Shown: positions 1-7,284 of the stretch, piece after piece | How positions within the stretch are numbered: the first letter of the stretch is position 1 | Layout: every line of letters starts with the position of its first letter | DNA from: Bacteroidales bacterium | Lineage (GTDB): Bacteria > Bacteroidota > Bacteroidia > Bacteroidales > Tenuifilaceae | Direction of reading: 5' to 3' | Length of the DNA stretch: 8,203 nt | NCBI GenBank assembly: GCA_008933525.1 | Contig: WBUV01000123.1 | Location: 1 to 8,203, forward strand | Translations under genes and position numbers: made by a program | The notes under the pieces: model-generated | Told to the model about the DNA's origin: nothing | Database searches by the model: none | The model's input: only the letters and a program-made list of their open reading frames with translations

Positions 1-1991
1 CAATAGAACTCTGGGTTGCATCAATTGCTGATGGCGTTGCAAAAAAGATGGCTTCTAACCTGAACGAAACCATGATTTCTCCTGCATTTCACTGGTTAGC
101 CGACAGCAAGTCATTGCTTTACGTATCGGTTGTGGAGGGTTTGAAGAAACCTGAGGTAGCGGAACTTCCTTTTGGCCCCTCAGTTCAACAAGCATCAGGC
201 AAGAAAACCAGCGCAAGAACCTATCAGGATCTTCTGAAAAAACCTTCCGATGAGTTGTTGTTTGAGTATTACTGCACATCTCAATTAAATTTCGTTAGTC
301 TTCAAGGCGAAACCGTTCAACTTGGAAATAGGGCAGTATATACTGATTTTGAAGCATCGCCCGATGGTAATTACATATTAACTGAGCAGCTTGTTCGCCC
401 TTATTCCTATTTAGTTCCAGCATATTTATTCCCAACAAATTTTCAAATTTTAGATTCGAACGGAAATTTAATAAAGCGATTGGCTGAGTTGCCATTAGCC
501 GATGACGTTCCCCAAGGATTTAGTGCTGTGCGGAAAGGTCCTCGTTCATTTTTTTGGAGAGCCGATAAGCCCGCAACCATATTCTGGGTAGAGGCTCAGG
601 ATCAAGGCGATCCAAAAAAAGAATCGAAAGTTAGAGATGCTTTGTTCGCCTTGGATGCACCATTCAAAGGCAATCCAATGAAAGTTGCAGAACTCGATAC
701 TCGCTTTGCTGGTGTTGATTGGGGCTGGGAGAATTTTGCAGTTGTTTATGGCCGTTGGTGGAGTAATAGAAGGGCTGTTACTGCTGTATTCAACCCTTCG
801 CAGGAAAATGCTTCCTTGAAAGTATTATGGGATAGATCGTACGAAGATGTTTATAGCGATCCCGGTCGATTTATTTCTGAAACGAATACTTGGGGTCGCA
901 GGGTTCTTCTAAGCGATAAATCCAAGAAAAAATTATTCCTTGCTGGAACAGGTGCATCACAGCAGGGTGATATGCCTTTCCTCGATGAGTACGATTTGGC
1001 AAAAAACAAAAGTGCTCGATTGTGGCAATCGCAAGCTCCAGTTTATGAATACTTCGTAGAGTTTATCGATCCTCTTGCATTAACTTTCATCACATCCAAG
1101 GAGTCGGTAACCGATCAGCCAAATTTCTACCTAAGAAATATTAAGAAAAAAACATCAACTCAAATAACTGCATTTCCTCATCCATACGAGTCGTTAAGAA
1201 GTGTATCCAAGGAAGTTATCCGTTACAAGCGTTCCGATGGAGTTCAGTTAACAGGAACTCTTTACTTGCCTACTGGATATAAGAAGGGCGAAAAAGCATT
1301 ACCAACTCTCATGTGGGCATATCCTCAAGAGTTTGTTAACGCAAGTCATGCTGGTCAAATAAAAGGATCGCCTTATAGGTTTATTCGTCCTTCGCGCTTG
1401 TCGGCTGTTCTTTGGGTTGCCCGTGGATATGCAGTGTTCGATAATATTTCGATGCCAATTGTGGCGAAAGATGGCAAAGAGGCCAACGACACTTTTATTG
1501 AACAGTTGGTTGATAACGCTAAATCGGCTATTGATACGTTAGTTTTAATGGGTGTTACCGATGCAAAGCGAGTTGCAATTGGAGGACATTCCTACGGTGC
1601 TTTTATGACAGCCAACCTAATGGCTCATTCCGATTTGTTTGCTGCAGGAATTGCTCGCAGTGGAGCCTACAATAGAACGTTAACTCCATTCGGATTTCAG
1701 AATGAGGAGCGCACGTATTGGCAAGTACCAGATATTTATAATGCCATGTCGCCATTTATGAATGCCGACAAAATAAACGAGCCGCTTTTGCTTATTCATG
1801 GCGAAAACGATAATAACAGTGGCACGTTTCCTCTGCAAAGCGAAAGACTTTTTGCCGCCATTAAGGGCCATGGAGGGGTAACAAGATTAGTGCTTTTGCC
1901 ATACGAGAGTCATGGCTATAGGGCTCGACAATCAATATTGCATACCACGTGGGAAATGGATAATTGGCTGGAAACTTATTTGAAGAAATAA
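1..1991 (+). CDS. S9-family serine peptidase, glutamyl endopeptidase/prolyl oligopeptidase type (5'-truncated by window edge)
   Basis: This is a serine peptidase of the prolyl-oligopeptidase clan (S9, closest to the S9D glutamyl-endopeptidase branch), likely exported and cleaving peptides. The frame is open to the window edge: codons from base 3 read IELWVASIADGVAKK straight into the ATG at 48, so that ATG is internal and the N-terminus is missing. Family members are usually about 800 residues, so roughly 130-170 are probably absent, including any signal peptide. Numbering from the ATG at 48, residues 1 to about 385 are the beta-propeller part and about 385-647 the alpha/beta hydrolase. The catalytic triad is visible: Ser515 in GGHSYGAFM, Asp588 in GENDNNSG and His622 in ESHGYRAR. 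The block RSGAYNRTLTPFGFQNEERT is typical of the S9D-like branch. The stop at 1989-1991 is followed by an intrinsic terminator, so this gene ends its transcription unit. Family is certain; substrate preference is inferred. Confidence 0.93.
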   Translation, partial: IELWVASIADGVAKKMASNLNETMISPAFHWLADSKSLLYVSVVEGLKKPEVAELPFGPSVQQASGKKTSARTYQDLLKKPSDELLFEYYCTSQLNFVSLQGETVQLGNRAVYTDFEASPDGNYILTEQLVRPYSYLVPAYLFPTNFQILDSNGNLIKRLAELPLADDVPQGFSAVRKGPRSFFWRADKPATIFWVEAQDQGDPKKESKVRDALFALDAPFKGNPMKVAELDTRFAGVDWGWENFAVVYGRWWSNRRAVTAVFNPSQENASLKVLWDRSYEDVYSDPGRFISETNTWGRRVLLSDKSKKKLFLAGTGASQQGDMPFLDEYDLAKNKSARLWQSQAPVYEYFVEFIDPLALTFITSKESVTDQPNFYLRNIKKKTSTQITAFPHPYESLRSVSKEVIRYKRSDGVQLTGTLYLPTGYKKGEKALPTLMWAYPQEFVNASHAGQIKGSPYRFIRPSRLSAVLWVARGYAVFDNISMPIVAKDGKEANDTFIEQLVDNAKSAIDTLVLMGVTDAKRVAIGGHSYGAFMTANLMAHSDLFAAGIARSGAYNRTLTPFGFQNEERTYWQVPDIYNAMSPFMNADKINEPLLLIHGENDNNSGTFPLQSERLFAAIKGHGGVTRLVLLPYESHGYRARQSILHTTWEMDNWLETYLKK

Positions 1992-2010
1992 TCTAAAGCG
2001 ATAAAGAATT

Positions 2011-2040
2011 AGGCTGCCAGATTTTTTGGCAGCCTTTTTT
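2011..2040 (+). terminator. Intrinsic (rho-independent) terminator of the S9 peptidase gene
   Basis: A perfect 9-bp stem, AGGCTGCCA (2011-2019) with TGGCAGCCT (2027-2035), closes a 7-base loop GATTTTT and runs directly into a T tract (2035-2040). It begins 19 bases after the peptidase stop codon. It separates the peptidase transcript from the SGNH/MBOAT operon downstream. Confidence 0.92.
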
Positions 2041-2079
2041 ATTAATAAACATTTCGAGTAAAAATTACCGTTTTGAAAA

Positions 2080-2110
2080 TTGTTCTATTTTTAACCCTGA
2101 TTTAGGTTTT
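2080..2110 (+). promoter_or_regulatory. Candidate Bacteroidota-type promoter for the SGNH-SGNH-MBOAT operon
   Basis: TTG at 2080-2082 lies 20 bases before TAGGTTTT at 2103-2110, close to the Bacteroidota primary-sigma pattern (-33 TTG, -7 TAnnTTTG). The predicted transcript start would fall only about 10 bases before the ATG at 2125, which is short, so a different site is possible. One alternative is TATTTTTA at 2086-2093, which lacks a good -33 partner. A promoter somewhere in 2041-2124 is expected because a strong terminator sits just upstream. Confidence 0.35.
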
Positions 2111-2124
2111 AATGAAGTGTTTGT

Positions 2125-3603
2125 ATGACAAAACCGTTTAAAACGTTTCTTGTTCTCTTTTCAGTTTTACTGCTGCTTTTGGGGTTGGCCTGGGTTAATC
2201 CTGCTGATGGCTTTAGAGTTGGTAATTTTAAGTTGCGTTATCCCTCGTGGAGTAAATTGCAAATACTTTTTTTTGATTCTTACAATAAGCCTGTTTCGCA
2301 AAACTCTAATCTTGCAAAGTTTAATATTACAGATAGTGTTGCATTACCCCAAAGTTATAACGCAGACAGTATCCAAATAAAAGATACCGTATTCATCGAC
2401 ACTTTGACTTCTACCGAAAAGCCAAGAACTATCTCCCCTGAATTTTTGAAAAGTAGAATTATCCCCATCGAGTTCAACGATGATAATATCAGTCCACTCA
2501 ATAGTTTCTTCAGATCGCTTTCTAATGGCGGTGCAAATTCTGAACAGATTCGTGTAATGCATTTTGGCGATTCACAGATTGAGGGAGATAGAATTACAAT
2601 GTTTATCCGATCTGCATTACAGCAAAAATTCGGTGGAAATGGTGTTGGGATAATTCCTGGTTATCCTCAAAGTTATCAGCCTTTAAATGTGAAGCATTCA
2701 GTTTCTGGCGATTGGCGTTATACTAGTTTGCTCGATGGTGGCATTGAGGTTAGCCAGTTTGGATTGCTTGGAGGAATTACTCGGATTGAAGATGGTTCGT
2801 CCGGCGAAAGTATTGAGTTTAAAAAGGTAGGGAAAGGGTTAAGTGGTAATAAGTTTAGGAAATTAAAAGTTTTTTATGGACAGAACGATTCAACTTATGT
2901 AATGGAGTTGATAGTTAACAGTAATATGTTTGATGCTGAGATCTTACCCAGTAATAATGGGGTTGCAAGCCATACCTTTACCGTTCCTCCCGATGCTACT
3001 GAGGTTTCTTTAAACTTTATGGGTAAAGGACCATTTACTGTATATGGTGTTTCGATGGAATCGGATAGGGGCATTTATGTGGATAATATTCCTCAGCGAG
3101 GGAGCTCTGGTGCTGTCTTTACAAAATTCGATAAAGAATTTGCAGCGAAAATATTTAATTCGCTTAATGTTAAACTTGTAATTCTTCAATACGGAGTTAA
3201 TGTAGTGCCTGGGAACTTGGATAACTACAAATACTATGAGGATATTCTGTTTCGTCAGATAAAAGCAATAAAAAGTTTTAAGCCTGATGTTTCAGTTGTG
3301 CTTATTGGTGTGTCCGATATGTCAACTAAGATTGATGGAGAGTTTGTTTCGTATCCGAATATCGAGAAAGTAAGAAATGCACAGCGTAATGCTGCCTTTA
3401 GGGCAGGAGCCGCATTCTGGGATTGTTACGAGGCGATGGGTGGAGTTAACTCAATGCCAGATTGGGTTTATGCGGATCCACCTTTAGCCACGAAGGACTT
3501 TACCCATTTTAATTTTCGCGGATCGAAGTTGATCGCCGAAATGTTTACCGCTTCGTTGTTCGATGAGTATAGAAAATTTGAAGAGCATACAAATAATGAA
3601 TAA
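2125..3603 (+). CDS. SGNH/GDSL-type hydrolase or O-acyltransferase, N-terminally membrane-anchored or exported (first of tandem pair)
   Basis: This 492-residue SGNH-fold protein probably acts in the periplasm, transferring or removing acyl groups on an envelope glycan. The N-terminus has Lys3 and Lys6 followed by a hydrophobic stretch (about 8-24), a signal peptide or signal anchor. Residues about 25-130 look like a polar linker without clear domain signatures. Block I is HFGDSQIEGD with nucleophile Ser150. A beta-rich, Gly/Ser-containing region of roughly 190-315 sits between block I and the rest, reminiscent of the carbohydrate-binding-like insertion in Ape1-type peptidoglycan O-acetylesterases. 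GSSGA around 325 may be block II. Block III is QYGVN (Gly357, Asn359), without the Asp that often follows. Block V is KDFTHFN with Asp458 and His461. The ATG at 2125 is the only start giving the hydrophobic N-terminus; the ATG at 2112 is out of frame and soon stops. It lies 24 bases before a related SGNH gene and upstream of an MBOAT gene. Esterase versus transferase cannot be decided by eye. Confidence 0.85.
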   Translation: MTKPFKTFLVLFSVLLLLLGLAWVNPADGFRVGNFKLRYPSWSKLQILFFDSYNKPVSQNSNLAKFNITDSVALPQSYNADSIQIKDTVFIDTLTSTEKPRTISPEFLKSRIIPIEFNDDNISPLNSFFRSLSNGGANSEQIRVMHFGDSQIEGDRITMFIRSALQQKFGGNGVGIIPGYPQSYQPLNVKHSVSGDWRYTSLLDGGIEVSQFGLLGGITRIEDGSSGESIEFKKVGKGLSGNKFRKLKVFYGQNDSTYVMELIVNSNMFDAEILPSNNGVASHTFTVPPDATEVSLNFMGKGPFTVYGVSMESDRGIYVDNIPQRGSSGAVFTKFDKEFAAKIFNSLNVKLVILQYGVNVVPGNLDNYKYYEDILFRQIKAIKSFKPDVSVVLIGVSDMSTKIDGEFVSYPNIEKVRNAQRNAAFRAGAAFWDCYEAMGGVNSMPDWVYADPPLATKDFTHFNFRGSKLIAEMFTASLFDEYRKFEEHTNNE

Positions 3604-3627
3604 CTTTAAAGTTGAGCACTTTTCCTG

Positions 3628-4854
3628 ATGACAAGTTGTAAACAAAAAAATTTATTTTCTGTGGTATTAATTGCGATTCTTATCACCGCGATTCCTTTGA
3701 CTACCGAAAATGTTGTGTTTAATAAAAAACTTAAGATGATATCGAAGTTGCCAAGCTTGGAGTTAAATAGAATTCATGCATATCAAGCAAATCCAAAATT
3801 GCCAATAAAAGCAGATTCCAATAGTTCACTGAGAATTTTGCATTTTGGTGATTCTCATATTCAGGCTGGATTCTTAACTGGTGAAGTGCGAAGGTTATTG
3901 GCCAATTTTTTAAATGATTCGTTGGTTTCAGTGGGATACGCTTTCCCTTACAATATTGCAGGAACTAATTCGCCTGTCGATTATAGTTTTAGTGTAACGG
4001 GGAGTTGGGCGTTTTCAAAAATAGTTGGGAGCGATACTGATATAAGCGCGGGCTTGTCCGGTATGGTTATGGAAACATATGATAACAATACTTCAATTAG
4101 CATATCAACAAAAAATGCAAAACGAGGCGATAAGTTATTCGATGAGGTAACTTTTTTTGTAAATGTAGGCGAGATAGAGGTTAACGTTGATTGTGCTGGT
4201 GGAACTATAGTTAATCAAAGTAAATATCATGTAACCATAACATTAACCAATGCGGTTTCTGAACTAAGTGTGAGTTTTAACTGTAACAATCAAAATCAAA
4301 AACCTTTGAGAGTTTCGGGTTTGCTTTTGGTGAATTCTTTATCGAAATTAATTTATAGTTCTGCAGGGCTGAATGGTGCCGATGTAAAGTCCTACTTAAA
4401 GGCTGGTGAGTTCGAAAATCAACTTAAACTTATCGATCCACATATAGTTATTGTGTCGTTGGGAACAAACGATGCCTACCATCCTTTGTTCGATAGTGCT
4501 GATTTTAGCAATAATTTGGCTATACTTATCGATAAGATTGAATTAGCATTACCTAACGCAACCGTGCTTCTTACAATTCCTGGCGATCATCTTGTGTCAA
4601 AAACATCACCAAATTTGAAACTTTTGCAGGTTAAAGATGCAATTTTTGATTTGGCAATCAAGAAAAGTTGTTGTGTGTGGGATTTTCATAGTATAATGGG
4701 CGGTGAGGGAAGTATAAGACTTTGGAATAGCATAGGATTAACGGCTCCCGATTATTTGCACTTTAATGCTAAAGGTTATCAATTGCAGGGCGAGCTACTT
4801 TTCGAAGCTCTAACTCTTAATGATGCTTTGCTGAATAATAGTTATTCGAATTAG
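3628..4854 (+). CDS. SGNH/GDSL-type hydrolase or O-acyltransferase (second of tandem pair)
   Basis: This 408-residue SGNH-fold protein is paralogous to the one just upstream. Lys5 and Lys7 precede a hydrophobic segment (about 9-24), indicating an exported or membrane-anchored protein. Cys4 lies before the hydrophobic core, so it is not a lipobox. Block I is HFGDSHIQAG with nucleophile Ser76, much nearer the N-terminus than in its neighbour because the long polar linker is missing. A beta-rich middle region (about 110-235) follows. Block III is SLGTNDAYH (Gly279, Asn281, Asp282), the complete canonical form, and block V is DYLHFNAKGY with Asp375 and His378. HFGDSH resembles Ape1-type peptidoglycan O-acetylesterases of Neisseria and Campylobacter, as I recall that family. 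The 24-base gap upstream and 7-base gap to the MBOAT gene indicate one operon. The inferred role is handling acyl groups supplied by the MBOAT protein; whether it adds or removes them is open. Confidence 0.86.
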   Translation: MTSCKQKNLFSVVLIAILITAIPLTTENVVFNKKLKMISKLPSLELNRIHAYQANPKLPIKADSNSSLRILHFGDSHIQAGFLTGEVRRLLANFLNDSLVSVGYAFPYNIAGTNSPVDYSFSVTGSWAFSKIVGSDTDISAGLSGMVMETYDNNTSISISTKNAKRGDKLFDEVTFFVNVGEIEVNVDCAGGTIVNQSKYHVTITLTNAVSELSVSFNCNNQNQKPLRVSGLLLVNSLSKLIYSSAGLNGADVKSYLKAGEFENQLKLIDPHIVIVSLGTNDAYHPLFDSADFSNNLAILIDKIELALPNATVLLTIPGDHLVSKTSPNLKLLQVKDAIFDLAIKKSCCVWDFHSIMGGEGSIRLWNSIGLTAPDYLHFNAKGYQLQGELLFEALTLNDALLNNSYSN

Positions 4855-4861
4855 AGGTTTT

Positions 4862-6394
4862 ATGATCGATTATACAATTCAGATGCTTTATCAGGTTTTC
4901 AGTTATACTGAAGGCGATCCGCTACTTTTTACTAAAATTTCGTTTTGGATTTTCTTTGCTGTCCTACTCATTGGTTATTCTTTTGTATACGATAAGCCTG
5001 TTGTTCGTAGTGCTTACCTTTTGGCTTTCAGTTTGTTTTTTTACTATAAATCGAGCGGGCTATTCTTTTCACTACTAATTTTTTCAACACTTTGCGATTA
5101 CATAATTGGATTGCTTATACCTCGCGCTAGCTCCAAGCTAAAAAGGAAATTGTTGGTTTCATTAAGTGTGTTGATTAATCTGGGAGTCCTTTCATACTTT
5201 AAGTATGCTTATTTCTATACCGATATTGTTAATAGTTTATTTGGGACAGATTTGAAAGTTGTGAATCATATATCGGTATGGGTAAATAGTATTTCGGGTA
5301 GCAACTTCGATACAACTTCAATTCTCCTACCAGTTGGAATATCGTTTTACACTTTTCAGACCATAAGTTACACGGTTGATGTCTATCGTAATAAAATTCC
5401 CCCTGTAAAGAATATAATCGATTTTGCTTTTTATGTTTCGTTTTTCCCTCAACTTGTTGCGGGACCTATTGTTAGAGCAGCGGAATTTATTCCACAGCTA
5501 TACCGGAAATTTAGCTTAACAAACCGCGAGTTTGGCCATGCTGTATTTCTTATTATTGCGGGATTGATTAAGAAAATGATAATCTCGGATTACATTTCCA
5601 TCAATTTTGTCGATAGAGTTTTTGATAGTCCACTTAGTTACTCCGGTTTTGAGAATTTGATGGCTGTTTATGGATATGCACTTCAAATTTATTGCGATTT
5701 TTCGGGTTATACCGATATGGCGATAGGTTTAGCAATGCTCTTGGGTTTTCGCTTACCCATTAATTTTAATTCGCCCTATAAAGCAACCAGCATTTCCGAT
5801 TTTTGGCATCGGTGGCACATCTCGTTATCAACATGGTTGCGCGATTATCTTTACATTTCGATTGGGGGAAATAGAAAAGGTGCATTCCGGACGTATCTTA
5901 ATTTGTTAGTTACAATGATACTGGGAGGCCTTTGGCATGGAGCCAGTCTTCGATTTGTTGTTTGGGGCGCAATTCATGGCGTTGGCTTGGCGTTGAATAA
6001 GCTGTGGAGCAGCTATTTCTCAGGGTTTAATTTATCCAGTAAAACCTTGAGAAATTTTATTGGAGGATTTCTAACATTTCAGGTGGTTAGTTTCTCTTGG
6101 ATCTTTTTCCGTTCCGAAAGTATGAGCGATGCATGGAAAATGCTCAATCAAATTGTATATCGATTTGGAACTTCGTCGGTTGTGGAGGTTGTTCAATCGT
6201 ACTCTACAGTATTTGCTTTGATATTGATTGGGTTTGTAATGCATTGGTTACCATTTAGAACAAAGGAGTGGTGTCGAGGAAAATTTATCGATTTGAACAT
6301 TCTGCTGAAAATTGTGGTTATTGTAATAGCTGTTATTGTAATACTTCAGTTTAAAACAGCCGAAATACAACCTTTTATTTATTTTAGGTTCTAA
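4862..6394 (+). CDS. MBOAT-family membrane-bound O-acyltransferase (AlgI/PatA/DltB-like)
   Basis: This 510-residue polytopic inner-membrane protein belongs to the membrane-bound O-acyltransferase family, whose bacterial members move acyl (usually acetyl) groups from the cytoplasm to the periplasm for polymer O-acylation. Hydrophobic segments occur along its whole length, beginning at about 22-44. Family blocks in order are GISFYTFQTISYTVDVYRN (from residue 159), FFPQLVAGPIVRA (194-206), YCDFSGYTDMAIG (from 277), FWHRWHISLSTWLRDYLY (His316, His319) and LGGLWHGAS with the invariant His359, the presumed catalytic residue; His319 is the other conserved histidine. It ends in PFIYFRF, a tail common in this family. 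Length matches AlgI/PatA-type proteins (about 460-520). It is last in an operon with two SGNH genes, which fits the MBOAT-plus-SGNH pairs of alginate and peptidoglycan O-acetylation. The acceptor is unknown because no polymer synthase is adjacent, so I give no gene symbol. Confidence 0.95.
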   Translation: MIDYTIQMLYQVFSYTEGDPLLFTKISFWIFFAVLLIGYSFVYDKPVVRSAYLLAFSLFFYYKSSGLFFSLLIFSTLCDYIIGLLIPRASSKLKRKLLVSLSVLINLGVLSYFKYAYFYTDIVNSLFGTDLKVVNHISVWVNSISGSNFDTTSILLPVGISFYTFQTISYTVDVYRNKIPPVKNIIDFAFYVSFFPQLVAGPIVRAAEFIPQLYRKFSLTNREFGHAVFLIIAGLIKKMIISDYISINFVDRVFDSPLSYSGFENLMAVYGYALQIYCDFSGYTDMAIGLAMLLGFRLPINFNSPYKATSISDFWHRWHISLSTWLRDYLYISIGGNRKGAFRTYLNLLVTMILGGLWHGASLRFVVWGAIHGVGLALNKLWSSYFSGFNLSSKTLRNFIGGFLTFQVVSFSWIFFRSESMSDAWKMLNQIVYRFGTSSVVEVVQSYSTVFALILIGFVMHWLPFRTKEWCRGKFIDLNILLKIVVIVIAVIVILQFKTAEIQPFIYFRF

Positions 6395-6447
6395 AAAGCT
6401 CACCAGGAATGTAGTTGCACGTGATGCTGAATATAAAGTTTCGCTGA

Positions 6448-6479
6448 TTGGTTTTTTTAAAAAAAATCATGTAGGTTTG
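6448..6479 (+). promoter_or_regulatory. Bacteroidota-type promoter for the bifunctional nuclease gene
   Basis: TTG at 6448-6450 is followed, after 21 bases, by TAGGTTTG at 6472-6479, an exact match to the Bacteroidota -7 element TAnnTTTG. The spacer contains a symmetric T7/A8 run (6452-6466), which may bend the DNA. Transcription would start near 6485, leaving a leader of about 65 bases before the ATG at 6550. The rest of 6395-6540 shows no convincing terminator for the MBOAT operon, so read-through is possible. Confidence 0.55.
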
Positions 6480-6549
6480 TAAGTAGGATGGTAATTAACA
6501 AAATTGCATAAAAATTCTTTATAGTTGAAAAGGCGTAAAGTTGATTGAA

Positions 6550-7143
6550 ATGAGTAAGGTAAAATTAAGCGTACTTGGAATCTCTTATAGTCAAACTCAA
6601 TCCGGAGCATATGCTTTAGTTCTTAGCGAAGAAAATGGTAGTAGGCGAATTCCTATTATTATTGGTGGGTACGAAGCACAAGCTATTGCCATCCAACTCG
6701 AAGGGTTAACTCCGCCTCGACCTCTAACACACGATCTTTTCCTAAATTTTTCCAAAGCTTACAGCATAAATTTGGTTGAGGTGCAAATTTATAAGCTAGA
6801 GGAAGGTGTGTTTTTTTCGAAGTTGCACTGCGATAATGGCAACAAAGAAGTTTATATAGATTCCCGCACATCCGATGCCGTTGCTCTTGCTTTACGTTTC
6901 AGTTGCCCAATCTACACTACCGATGAGATAATGGAAAAAGCAGGCATCACGTTAGAAATTGAAGAGGTTGATGATGCTACCGAAAGCCCAAAATCACCCG
7001 AAACCAAAACTTATGACAGTTTTACCGATCAAATTAAACGCCTGTCTGTTGCTGAGTTGAATACTATGCTCGATGAAGCCATTATGAACGAGGATTATGA
7101 AAAGGCTTCCAAAATTCGTGATGAGATAAAAAAACGTTCCTAA
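6550..7143 (+). CDS. Bifunctional nuclease family protein (DUF151/BFN) with C-terminal UVR motif
   Basis: A 197-residue cytosolic protein of the DUF151 (BFN) family, related to plant BFN proteins reported to have DNase and RNase activity; the role in Bacteroidota is not well defined. The BFN domain fills about residues 1-135, with IPIIIGGYEAQAIAI (from about 34), TPPRPLTHDLF, YKLEEGVFFSKL and DSRTSDAVALALR (104-116) as recognisable blocks. After a charged, Pro-containing linker (about 136-155), residues about 162-197 form a UVR motif (LDEAIMNEDYEKASKIRDEI) like the UvrB-UvrC contact helix pair. This domain order and a length near 200 are usual for Bacteroidota homologues. I chose the ATG at 6550 (MSKVKLSVLGIS), where homologues begin, over the in-frame TTG at 6541, which would add three residues. 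An AAAAGG stretch at 6528-6533 is a possible weak ribosome-binding element. Its own promoter lies upstream, so it appears monocistronic. Confidence 0.92.
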   Translation: MSKVKLSVLGISYSQTQSGAYALVLSEENGSRRIPIIIGGYEAQAIAIQLEGLTPPRPLTHDLFLNFSKAYSINLVEVQIYKLEEGVFFSKLHCDNGNKEVYIDSRTSDAVALALRFSCPIYTTDEIMEKAGITLEIEEVDDATESPKSPETKTYDSFTDQIKRLSVAELNTMLDEAIMNEDYEKASKIRDEIKKRS

Positions 7144-7162
7144 TTTTTCCGAAAACCCTCAA

Positions 7163-7180
7163 TTGTTAGTAAAATAACAA
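7163..7180. repeat. Short inverted repeat after the nuclease gene
   Basis: TTGTTA (7163-7168) and TAACAA (7175-7180) form a perfect 6-bp inverted repeat around GTAAAA. A third copy of TTGTTA is at 7204-7209. The hairpin is AT-rich and no T tract follows it, so it is a poor terminator. It could be a weak transcript-end structure or a small operator upstream of the chemoreceptor gene. Chance is a reasonable explanation in DNA this AT-rich. Confidence 0.3.
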
Positions 7181-7227
7181 AGGCGGGGCTAATTTCTTTT
7201 TACTTGTTATTAATATCGCGTGTTCGT

Positions 7228-7258
7228 TTTGATTTGATTTAAAAAAAATGTAACTTCA
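7228..7258 (+). promoter_or_regulatory. Candidate promoter for the chemoreceptor gene
   Basis: TTTG at 7228-7231 stands 19 bases before TAACTTCA at 7251-7258, a partial match to the Bacteroidota TAnnTTTG element. The start of transcription would be near 7265, about 20 bases before the ATG at 7285. The match is imperfect, so this is only the best candidate in 7144-7284. Confidence 0.35.
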
Positions 7259-7284
7259 TTCGAATTTTTTAAAAATCAAACGCC

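Noticed and set aside
48..50. ATG as the start of the S9 peptidase
   Set aside because: The frame is open upstream to the window edge and its codons encode family-like sequence (IELWVASIADGVAKK), so the real start lies before the window.
55..495. Small minus-strand open frames inside the peptidase gene
   Set aside because: They are antisense to a clear coding sequence and their translations look random, with no recognisable motifs.
3628..3640. Cys4 of the second SGNH protein as a lipoprotein acylation site
   Set aside because: The Cys precedes the hydrophobic core instead of following it, so it does not form a lipobox.
4862..6394. Naming the MBOAT gene algI, dltB or patA
   Set aside because: The family is clear, but no alginate, teichoic-acid or peptidoglycan marker gene is adjacent, so a specific symbol would overstate the evidence.
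6418..6423. CACGTG palindrome after the MBOAT gene
   Set aside because: A single 6-bp palindrome with no repeat, spacing partner or promoter overlap is not evidence of a site.
6446..6468. T7/A8 symmetric run as a terminator for the MBOAT operon
   Set aside because: The only complementary arms are T's and A's with no GC pairs and no T tract after a stem, and the run sits inside the spacer of a good promoter.
6541..6549. TTG at 6541 as the start of the bifunctional nuclease
   Set aside because: An ATG three codons later gives MSKVKL, where homologues typically start; the TTG start is possible but less likely.
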